In this document: positions 14,250 to 19,664 of the stretch, piece after piece | Numbering within the stretch: position 1 is the first letter of the stretch | Layout of the letters: each line of letters starts with the position of its first letter | NCBI GenBank assembly: GCA_018903055.1 | Contig: JAHIPW010000089.1 | Span: 1-19,664, forward strand | From: DRGV01 sp018903055 [NCBI: bacterium] | Lineage (GTDB): Bacteria > UBP18 > UBA7526 | DNA: 19,664 bases | Direction: 5' to 3' | Made by a program: the position numbers and the translations under genes | Notes under the pieces: generated by a model | What the model was told of the DNA's origin: nothing | Database searches by the model: none | Seen by the model: the letters and a program-made list of their open reading frames with translations, nothing else

Positions 14250-15185
14250 ATGAACGTTTCAAATAGATTAATGGGCATCATCATTCTCTACCTTATCACT
14301 GCCTTCATCTGTATCGGCCTTCTGGCTAAGAAGATAGAAAATAGAGAAATAGCAGAAAATTGTTATCAGCTGGGCATTAAATTAGAAGAAATGGGAGAAT
14401 TGGAAGAAGCAAAGAAATCTTATTTAAAAGCCTACCAGCTTAATACTATAAATCTTGCTTATGAGAAAAAGATTTCTTCCCACGAAAAATATATTACTTA
14501 TATAAGACATTCTAAGACTTTAATGGAACAGAAAAAGTATAAAGAAGCCATTAAATACTGTCAAGAGAAGATAGAAGAGTTCAAAGATAGCCCACTTGCA
14601 ATAGAAAGAGCGGTAACAGCTGCACTTCATCTACGACTTGCTCAAATATATGAAGAGGAAGGCAAAAAAGATCTGGCAGAAAAAGAAGAGAGAATAGGTC
14701 AGAAAATAAGGACAGAAATATCTCACTGGAGAAATCTCTTTATGTCATTAATAATACTTCCTGTTGTCGCTTCTGGTATGTCAGTGGTTAGTATAGGCTT
14801 ATTAATCATAGTTTTAGGAATTGTTCTCGGTATTACTCGACTCACCGAAAAAGGAAAGAAACGCTTATCTATTGAATCTAAGTTCAGGCCGAAGGAAATA
14901 GTTTTGGTAGTAATATTGTCCATTCTTCCTTTCTTCGTCTTTCTTTTTCCCTTTTTCACAAAGTATGGAATAGGATGGGCGATTGGTTTCCCTTGTTTCC
15001 TGTGGCTACTCATCATCAGTTCTTTAGTATATTTCTTAAGGAGACGTAGAAAAAAAAGTGTAATACTTCTTGTTAAGGAACTCCTCTTTCTCTGTATGAT
15101 TATCTTTCCTTTCTGGCTTGTTGTCTTTATGTTCTACTGGTCGATTGGAGTACCAATCGTCTACTCCTGGCTAAAATATTACTAA
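14250..15185 (+). CDS. Membrane protein with TPR-like domain and multi-TM C-terminus, unknown
   Basis: The 311-residue protein starts with a TM helix (8-26). A helical, TPR-like region of about three repeats follows (roughly 34-63, 83-112, 122-150; for example YQLGIKLEEMGELEEAKKSY and LRLAQIYEEEGKKDLAEKEE). After it come a long hydrophobic stretch at 163-198 and further TM segments near 216-236, 240-263 and 271-297. The soluble part would lie on one face of the membrane; its side cannot be told. The ribosome site TAGGAAGG precedes the ATG. Codons are visibly more A/T-ending than in rplI or dnaB, suggesting lower expression, faster evolution or acquisition. I recognise no family. Confidence 0.75.
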   Translation: MNVSNRLMGIIILYLITAFICIGLLAKKIENREIAENCYQLGIKLEEMGELEEAKKSYLKAYQLNTINLAYEKKISSHEKYITYIRHSKTLMEQKKYKEAIKYCQEKIEEFKDSPLAIERAVTAALHLRLAQIYEEEGKKDLAEKEERIGQKIRTEISHWRNLFMSLIILPVVASGMSVVSIGLLIIVLGIVLGITRLTEKGKKRLSIESKFRPKEIVLVVILSILPFFVFLFPFFTKYGIGWAIGFPCFLWLLIISSLVYFLRRRRKKSVILLVKELLFLCMIIFPFWLVVFMFYWSIGVPIVYSWLKYY

Positions 15186-15232
15186 TTGATGACTAACCCG
15201 AGACAATGAACCCAAAGTTAAAATTTGCTGAT

Positions 15233-15284
15233 ATTACATCTGTTATCTGTGTGAATCTGTAATAAATCTGTGATAATCTGTGTA
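15233..15284. repeat. AATCTGTG words before dnaB
   Basis: ATCTGTTATCTGTGTGAATC, TGTAATAAATCTGTGATAAT and CTGTGTA repeat the TAATCTGTG word about five times. Only the right-hand arm of the usual palindrome is present. The last word ends 4 bases before the AGGAGG ribosome site of dnaB. Confidence 0.65.
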
Positions 15285-15300
15285 TAATAGGAGGTTTACC

Positions 15301-16662
15301 ATGTGCGCTGAGGCAATAAGGAGAGAGGAAATGATTGAGAAGGTCCCTCCCCAGAATATTGAGGCAGAGAAGTCGGTAATTGGTTCCATGCTCGTTGAGA
15401 AGGAGGCCATTGGAAAGGGCATCGAGGTTTTAGGAAATGAGAAGCCCTTCTATAAGGAGGCCCATAAGAAAATCTATTCGGCAATTGTGGAACTCTTCAT
15501 GAAGAATGAGCCGGTGGATCTGGTGACCATGACTGAGGAATTGAGGAGGAAGGGAAACCTGGAGGCCATTGGGGGGACAGCCTATTTAACAGAAATGATA
15601 AACTCCGTTCCTACGGCAGCCAATGTTGAATACTATGCCAAGATTGTTCAAGAAAAAGCGACATTGAGGGGATTAATCAATGCCTGTGACGAGATAAAGA
15701 ACCTGAGTTATGAGAGTGGGGAAGAGGTGGACAGGATTGTAGACAGCGCAGAGAAGATAATCTTCTCTGTTACCCAGGAGAAGATAAAACAGGACTTTAT
15801 ACTAATAAAGCATATCATAAAGGATAGTTTCCAGGCCATTGAGGAGTTATATGCTAAGAAGGAGCATGTCACCGGCATTCCCACTGGCTACAGAGAATTT
15901 GACCTGAAAACAAGTGGACTACATGGCTCTGAATTAATAGTTATTGCGGGAAGACCCAGTATGGGGAAGACCTCCTTTGCTTTGGGGATCGCCCATAAGG
16001 CCGGGGTAGAGGAGAAAATCCCGGTTGCTATATTTTCCTTGGAGATGTCAAGGGAACAGCTCGTTCAGAGGATGCTCTGCTCCGAGGCCCGGGTCGATGC
16101 CCAGAAGGTGAGGACCGGCTACTTGAGTGAATCCGACTGGCCAAAGCTTACCATTGCTGCCGGAAGGCTGGCCGAGGCCCCGATATTCATAGATGATACC
16201 CCAGCCATCTCTGTTCTGGAAGTAAGAGCCAAGGCGAGGAGATTGAAGGCAGAGCATAACATAAGCTTACTCGTCATCGATTATTTACAACTTATGTCTG
16301 GTTCGGGAAGGATAGAGAATAGGCAGCAGGAGATCTCAGAGATCTCCCGTTCCTTGAAATCCCTTGCCCGCGAGCTGAATGTTCCGGTAATTGCCCTCTC
16401 TCAGCTTTCCCGAGCTGCAGAACAGAGACCAAGCCATAAGCCCCAGCTCTCTGATTTGAGGGAGTCGGGCGCCATTGAGCAGGATGCCGACCTGGTGGCC
16501 TTTATTTTCAGGGAAGAGTATTATGAGCCGGATAATCCAGAGGTAAGAGGGATCGCAGAGATAAATATCGGAAAGCAGAGGAATGGTCCGACTGGAACAC
16601 TGCAATTAGCTTTCATAAAGGAATATACCAGGTTTGAGAACTTAGCCAAGAGAGCAGAATAA
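15301..16662 (+). CDS. dnaB: Replicative DNA helicase DnaB
   Basis: DnaB is the hexameric helicase that unwinds DNA ahead of the replisome. From ATG 15301 (site AGGAGG at 15289-15294) it has 453 residues. The N-terminal primase-interaction domain shows PPQNIEAEKSVIGSML (16-31) and VDLVTMTEEL. The RecA-like C-domain shows Walker A AGRPSMGKTSF (216-226), FSLEMS, Walker B LLVIDYLQ (323-330), the Gln/Ser of ALSQLSR, SDLRESGAIEQDAD and the KQRNGPTG arginine-finger region. No intein interrupts it. A GTG at 15280 precedes the ribosome site and is rejected. It sits in the common rplI-dnaB-alr neighbourhood. Confidence 0.97.
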   Translation: MCAEAIRREEMIEKVPPQNIEAEKSVIGSMLVEKEAIGKGIEVLGNEKPFYKEAHKKIYSAIVELFMKNEPVDLVTMTEELRRKGNLEAIGGTAYLTEMINSVPTAANVEYYAKIVQEKATLRGLINACDEIKNLSYESGEEVDRIVDSAEKIIFSVTQEKIKQDFILIKHIIKDSFQAIEELYAKKEHVTGIPTGYREFDLKTSGLHGSELIVIAGRPSMGKTSFALGIAHKAGVEEKIPVAIFSLEMSREQLVQRMLCSEARVDAQKVRTGYLSESDWPKLTIAAGRLAEAPIFIDDTPAISVLEVRAKARRLKAEHNISLLVIDYLQLMSGSGRIENRQQEISEISRSLKSLARELNVPVIALSQLSRAAEQRPSHKPQLSDLRESGAIEQDADLVAFIFREEYYEPDNPEVRGIAEINIGKQRNGPTGTLQLAFIKEYTRFENLAKRAE

Positions 16663-16684
16663 GCTGATAAGCGGAGCAAGGAGG

Positions 16685-16755
16685 GGTTTACGGTTCACGG
16701 TTTACGGTGAACGGTAAACAGTCCCGACGGATGTCGGGACGGGTAAACTGTTAAC
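16685..16755. repeat. GGTTTAC / GTAAAC palindrome with CCCGAC hairpin upstream of alr
   Basis: GGTTTAC recurs at 16685 and 16699, and GTAAAC at 16714 and 16743, giving several nested pairings (for example 16700-16705 with 16714-16719). Between the GTAAAC copies lies a perfect hairpin, GTCCCGAC (16721-16728), loop GGAT, GTCGGGAC (16733-16740). No T-run follows it. The block runs into the alr ribosome region. Confidence 0.7.
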
Positions 16756-16773
16756 TCCCGAACAGAGTGAGGG
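16743..16773 (+). promoter_or_regulatory. alr leader element shared with hppA, with CCGA...AGTGAGG motif
   Basis: GTAAACTGTTAACTCCCGA (16743-16761) matches the hppA leader exactly over 19 bases. ACTC at 16754-16757 can pair with GAGT at 16765-16768, placing part of the GAGTGAGGG ribosome site in a small stem ahead of ATG 16777. Confidence 0.6.
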
Positions 16774-16776
16774 AAG

Positions 16777-17907
16777 ATGGATAGCCAATCCACCTGGGCA
16801 GAAATTGATTTAGCTGCTTTAATCCATAACTTTAAAGAGATCAGGAAAAAAGTGGGCCCGGATGTGGGAGTCATGGCCATTGTTAAGGCTCAGGGTTATG
16901 GCCATGGGATGGTCCAGGTCTCAAGGCCCCTGGAGAAGGAAGGGGTAAATTATTTTGGTGTGACCTCTCCTACCGAAGCCTTCCTCCTCCGAAAAGAAGG
17001 AATCGAATCGCCCATTCTTATTCTGGGCCCCACATTGCTTGAAAAGATAGAAAAGATCATAAAAAAGAATATTACTCAAACGATATGCACTAAAGAGATG
17101 GCCCTTGCTCTGCAAGGAGAATGCAAGAGATTCAAGAAGAGGCTCAAGGTTCATATTGAAGTAGATACCGGGATGGGAAGAACCGGAGTTCCCCATCAGA
17201 GAGCGCTGAAGTTAATAAAAGAGATAATAAAAATTCCGGAACTGGTGGTAGAGGGAATCTTCACTCATTTCTCAACAGCAGATGAAGAGGATAAGAGTTT
17301 TACCAAAGAACAGATAAAAAAGTTTAAAGAAATCTTAGAAAAGTTAGAGAAAGAAAAGATAAATATCCCCCTGAAGCATGCGGCGAACTCAGCCGGGATC
17401 CTGGGCTTCCCAGAGAGTTATTTTAATATGGTAAGGCCGGGTCTTGCCCTCTATGGCATCTATCCTTCTAGGTACGTTTCAAGGTCCCTGGACCTCCATC
17501 CGGTAATGAGTCTCAAGAGTAAAGTGATATATCTAAAGAGGGTTAAGAAAGGTGCTACCATAAGCTATGGCAAGACCTATGTTACAAATAAAAATACCAC
17601 CATTGCCATCCTTCCCATCGGCTACGAGGATGGCTACAATCGTCTCCTTTCCAATAAGGGAGAGGTTATCATAAGGGGGAAGAGGGTCAGGATCGCGGGA
17701 AGGGTCTGTATGGACCAGACGATCATAGATGTTGGTGAGGTTCCCGATGTTAAGGTAGGCGATGAGGCAGTTCTCATAGGAAAGCAGGGGGGAGAGAGGG
17801 TCTCTGTTGAGGAAATAGCAGAGAAGGTGAATACTGTCCCCCATGAGGTAGTCTGTAGGATTGCCGGGAGGGTCCCCCGTGTTTACCTTAAAAGCAGTAA
17901 CCAATAA
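16777..17907 (+). CDS. alr: Alanine racemase
   Basis: Alr is a PLP enzyme that makes D-alanine for peptidoglycan. Its 376 residues are family length. Lys37 in VKAQGYGHG binds PLP, with Tyr41 of the same motif. IEVDTGMGRTG (127-137, Arg135), THFSTAD, RPGLALYGIYPS (220-231), catalytic Tyr264 in SYGKTY, and VCMDQ (Cys311-Met312-Asp313) follow, with GYEDGYNR replacing the usual GYADGYPR. The ribosome site GAGTGAGGG fixes the start. The last codons AGT AAC CAA TAA coincide with the AGTAACC repeat, and the stop lies in the loop of hairpin CCAAT-AACC-ATTGG (17901-17914). Confidence 0.96.
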   Translation: MDSQSTWAEIDLAALIHNFKEIRKKVGPDVGVMAIVKAQGYGHGMVQVSRPLEKEGVNYFGVTSPTEAFLLRKEGIESPILILGPTLLEKIEKIIKKNITQTICTKEMALALQGECKRFKKRLKVHIEVDTGMGRTGVPHQRALKLIKEIIKIPELVVEGIFTHFSTADEEDKSFTKEQIKKFKEILEKLEKEKINIPLKHAANSAGILGFPESYFNMVRPGLALYGIYPSRYVSRSLDLHPVMSLKSKVIYLKRVKKGATISYGKTYVTNKNTTIAILPIGYEDGYNRLLSNKGEVIIRGKRVRIAGRVCMDQTIIDVGEVPDVKVGDEAVLIGKQGGERVSVEEIAEKVNTVPHEVVCRIAGRVPRVYLKSSNQ

Positions 17908-17964
17908 CCATTGGACAGCGAGCAGGTGAGCAGGTGAGAAAGTGAGTAAAAAGCACACTTTCTC
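17901..17964. repeat. alr stop hairpin and GAGAAAGTG / CACTTTCTC palindrome
   Basis: CCAAT (17901-17905) pairs with ATTGG (17910-17914) around the alr stop. Then GCGAGCAGGTGAGCAGGTGA leads into GAGAAAGTG (17936-17944), which pairs perfectly over 9 bases with CACTTTCTC (17956-17964), and imperfectly further out with CTGATCACTG. The left-arm words match those at 5339-5367 after glmU. No T-run follows. Confidence 0.7.
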
Positions 17965-17998
17965 CTGATCACTGATTACGGCACATAGGAATGCGAAA

Positions 17999-18769
17999 AT
18001 GAAAAAGTTTTTCGAATTCATTGGCAGATGGACGACCTTTATCCTGAAACGTACGGGAGAGGTGGTCATCCTATTCTTCAGAATCTTATCCTGGATAGTG
18101 AGGCCGCCCCTGGATCTTAAGAATATCACTAGTCAGATGGTGGAGATTGGAATAAGGTCCTTACCTGTGGTGAGCCTGGTTGCTCTCTGCATCGGTATGG
18201 TCTCTGCCTTGCAGGGAGGCCATGCGGCCCAGTTAGTTGAGACCATGGGCATTGTGGCGGGAGGGGTAGCCCTGGGCATGGTCCGGGAACTAGGTCCGGT
18301 CTTGACCGCATTAATGCTTGCTGGGAGAGTGGGGGCAGGGATTACCGCAGAGTTAGGGACCATGAAGGTTACCGAACAGATAGATGCTTTAGAGACCCTG
18401 GCCACCGACCCCATTAAGTACCTTGCTGTTCCCAGGTTTATTGCTGGGGTTATTATGACCCCTATACTTACTATCTATGCCACTGTCATAGGCATTGCGG
18501 GTGGCTATTTCATCGGGGTACGTAAACTGGGCATCGGCTCTCGACAGTATATAGATGGCACCATAGAAGCCCTCTCTACCGATGCCCTCTTCTCCGGTCT
18601 CATCAAGGCTGTGGTCTTCGGCGCCATTATCATAACCATCGGTTGTTATCAGGGTTTTCGGACCAGGGGAGGAGCAGAAGGGGTGGGAAGGGCGACCACC
18701 CTCTCAGTAGTTACTTCCTGTGTCCTGATTTTGGCTGCCGATTACTTTCTAACCGCGGCCCTCTTCTAA
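17999..18769 (+). CDS. mlaE: MlaE-family ABC transporter permease (outer-membrane lipid transport)
   Basis: The 256-residue protein matches the MlaE/YrbE family. An N-terminal amphipathic helix and a first hydrophobic segment are followed by RSLPVVSLVALCIGMVSALQ, VRELGPVLTALMLAGRVGAG, the signature AELGTMKVTEQIDALETLATDP, and several further TM segments ending AADYFLTAALF. In diderms MlaE works with MlaF and an MCE protein (MlaD) to move phospholipids between the inner and outer membranes. ATG 17999 follows AGGA at a slightly long spacing. mlaF lies 125 bases downstream across a repeat spacer. Substrate specificity cannot be read from sequence, so the name is at family level. Confidence 0.94.
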   Translation: MKKFFEFIGRWTTFILKRTGEVVILFFRILSWIVRPPLDLKNITSQMVEIGIRSLPVVSLVALCIGMVSALQGGHAAQLVETMGIVAGGVALGMVRELGPVLTALMLAGRVGAGITAELGTMKVTEQIDALETLATDPIKYLAVPRFIAGVIMTPILTIYATVIGIAGGYFIGVRKLGIGSRQYIDGTIEALSTDALFSGLIKAVVFGAIIITIGCYQGFRTRGGAEGVGRATTLSVVTSCVLILAADYFLTAALF

Positions 18770-18772
18770 AAT

Positions 18773-18880
18773 AAAGTAGGAAAGTAGAAAAGAAGAAAAG
18801 TAGGAGAGTAGAGATTGAAAGAAACAAAGTCAAAAGAGAAATACTTTCTTACTTTCCTACTCAGATACTTTCTTACTCCG
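18773..18880. repeat. GTAGGAAAGTAG / CTTACTTTCCTAC quasi-palindrome between mlaE and mlaF
   Basis: The left arm AAGTAGGAAAGTAG, AAAAGAAGAAAAGTAGGAGA and GTAG (18774-18815) is answered by ATACTTTCTTACTTTCCTAC and TCAGATACTTTCTTACTCC (18841-18879). The centre is AGATTGAAAGAAACAAAGTC. It begins 4 bases after the mlaE stop and ends in the mlaF ribosome region. The block starting at 19642 after mlaF repeats the left-arm end (GAGTAG-GGATTGAAAGA). Confidence 0.75.
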
Positions 18881-18892
18881 AATGGAGTGAGG
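18875..18892 (+). promoter_or_regulatory. RBS-overlapping hairpin ACTCC-GAAT-GGAGT at mlaF
   Basis: ACTCC (18875-18879) pairs with GGAGT (18884-18888). The 3' arm forms part of the Shine-Dalgarno GGAGTGAGG (18884-18892) just before ATG 18895. The same 14 bases occur at 515-529, in the leader of the TPR gene. Confidence 0.55.
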
Positions 18893-18894
18893 CG

Positions 18895-19641
18895 ATGATT
18901 GTCATTGAGGATTTACACAAATCGTTTGGAGATAATAAGGTCTTAAGAGGGGTAAATCTTAAGATCGAGAAAGGAAAGACCTTTGTCATCATTGGAAGAA
19001 GCGGCTGTGGGAAGAGCGTTCTATTAAAGCACATCATTGGAATCTTAAAGCCAAATAAGGGAAGGATACTAATCGATGGCTGCGATATAACAAAATTGGA
19101 TAAGAAAAGACTGAATGAGGTGAGGAAGAAGTTTGGTATGCTCTTCCAGGGAGCAGCTCTCTTCGATTCCCTGACTGTGGAAGAGAATGTGGCCTTTGGG
19201 CTGAGAAGGCATACCAATTTGAGCAGAGAAGAGACAAGAAGAATTGTTAACGAGAAGCTGGGGCTGGTTGGTCTGGCAAGGAATGGGCTCTTAAGACCGG
19301 CTGAGCTCTCGGGAGGAATGAAGAAGAGGGTTGGTCTAGCAAGGGCCATCGCTATGGAGCCAGAGATCGTTCTCTATGACGAACCCACTACTGGGGTAGA
19401 TCCTATCATGGGGGATGCCATAAACGAACTCATCATTGAATTGCATGATAAGTTGAAGATTACCTCCGTTGCTGTTACCCACGATATGATTAGTGCCTAT
19501 AAGGTTGCAGACAGAATAGCCATGCTCTATGAAGGAGAGATTATTGAAGTTGGCACCCCAAGAGAGATTAAGAATACCAAAAATCCTGTGGTCAGGCAGT
19601 TCATCACCGGAGCAGCAATAGGTCCCATTACTGCCGACTAA
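18895..19641 (+). CDS. mlaF: MlaF-family ABC transporter ATPase
   Basis: MlaF is the cytoplasmic ATPase that powers the MlaE permease. Its 248 residues contain Walker A GRSGCGKS (34-41), the Q-loop FQG with Gln85, the ABC signature LSGGM (138-142), Walker B IVLYDEP (158-164, Glu163), the D-loop TTGVDP and the H-loop THD with His196. GRSGCGKSVLLKHIIGILKP, FQGAALFDSLTVEENVAFGL, LSGGMKKRVGLARAIA and YDEPTTGVDPIMG are characteristic of the Mla branch. The ribosome site is GGAGTGAGG. An MCE-domain mlaD gene would be expected next, beyond the window edge. An outer membrane follows as an inference from this pair. Confidence 0.95.
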   Translation: MIVIEDLHKSFGDNKVLRGVNLKIEKGKTFVIIGRSGCGKSVLLKHIIGILKPNKGRILIDGCDITKLDKKRLNEVRKKFGMLFQGAALFDSLTVEENVAFGLRRHTNLSREETRRIVNEKLGLVGLARNGLLRPAELSGGMKKRVGLARAIAMEPEIVLYDEPTTGVDPIMGDAINELIIELHDKLKITSVAVTHDMISAYKVADRIAMLYEGEIIEVGTPREIKNTKNPVVRQFITGAAIGPITAD

Positions 19642-19664
19642 TAGAGTAGGGATTGAAAGAGGCA
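19642..19664. repeat. Start of another AGTAGGGATTGAAAGA repeat block
   Basis: The 23 bases after the mlaF stop read TAGAGTAGGGATTGAAAGAG, close to GGAGAGTAGAGATTGAAAGA at 18804-18823 in the mlaE-mlaF spacer. The window ends inside what is probably the left arm of a further palindrome. Confidence 0.5.

Noticed and set aside
15283-15288. TATAAT resembling a -10 promoter box before dnaB
   Set aside because: It touches the ribosome site, so a transcript would begin almost at the ATG, and no -35 partner is visible. It arises from the TCTGTGTATAAT repeat word.
17533-18129. Long antisense open frame (198 codons) across the end of alr and start of mlaE
   Set aside because: It lies opposite two confidently identified genes and reads through a repeat spacer; it has no family features.
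18873-19349. Antisense open frame (158 codons) opposite mlaF
   Set aside because: It is a shadow of mlaF codon bias; the sense strand encodes all ABC motifs.

Overview
The window looks like a chromosomal housekeeping segment from an uncultured, probably diderm bacterium. All genes lie on the + strand, and I see no insertion sequence, phage gene or CRISPR array. The MlaE/MlaF pair at the right end implies an outer membrane. SpoVG and the order ispE-spoVG-glmU-prs-ctc(rplY)-pth recall Bacillus, while tRNA-Gln next to prs-rplY-pth-ychF and the run rpsF-rpsR-rplI-dnaB-alr followed by mlaE-mlaF recall Deltaproteobacteria and various candidate phyla. The base composition is moderate and AT-leaning. 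I cannot name the phylum from sequence alone.

Layout. 1-69: the tail of an unidentified gene. 288-2362: a small membrane protein and an exported protein with about 15 TPRs. 2479-3742: ispE and spoVG. 3778-3848: tRNA-Gln(UUG). 3968-7850: glmU, prs, rplY (Ctc type) and pth. 8058-10121: a K+-dependent membrane pyrophosphatase. 10391-11428: ychF. 11687-12892: rpsF-ssb-rpsR. 12893-13453: a 561-base gene-free block of repeats. 13454-15185: rplI and two unrecognised membrane proteins. 15301-17907: dnaB and alr. 17999-19641: mlaE-mlaF. The genes serve translation and ribosome assembly (S6, S18, L9, L25, Pth, YchF, tRNA), replication (SSB, DnaB), precursor supply (UDP-GlcNAc, PRPP, isoprenoids, D-alanine), PPi-driven ion pumping and outer-membrane lipid transport.

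The coding content is mostly ordinary; the unusual part is between the genes. Nearly every spacer over about 90 bases is built from a small vocabulary of iterated 8-12 base words (for example CACAGATTA, ATCAGATTACCAGA, GTTAACAACGG, GTAGGAAAGTAG, GCAGGTGAGAAAGTG). The words are usually arranged as long imperfect palindromes. The arm reading CAGATTA, GTAGGAAAG or GAGAAAGTG comes first and its complement second, so polarity relative to transcription is constant. The downstream arm commonly ends within a few bases of the Shine-Dalgarno. Similar words supply the stop codons of pth and alr and probably a false N-terminal extension of the TPR gene. Two ribosome-associated genes, ychF and rplI, share a 13-bp inverted repeat whose 3' arm carries the ribosome-binding region, and several genes share a CCGA...AGTGAGG motif at the RBS. 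I see no canonical GC-hairpin-plus-U-tract terminator. These elements may therefore have roles in RNA processing, termination or translation control, or may be a spreading repeat; sequence alone does not decide.
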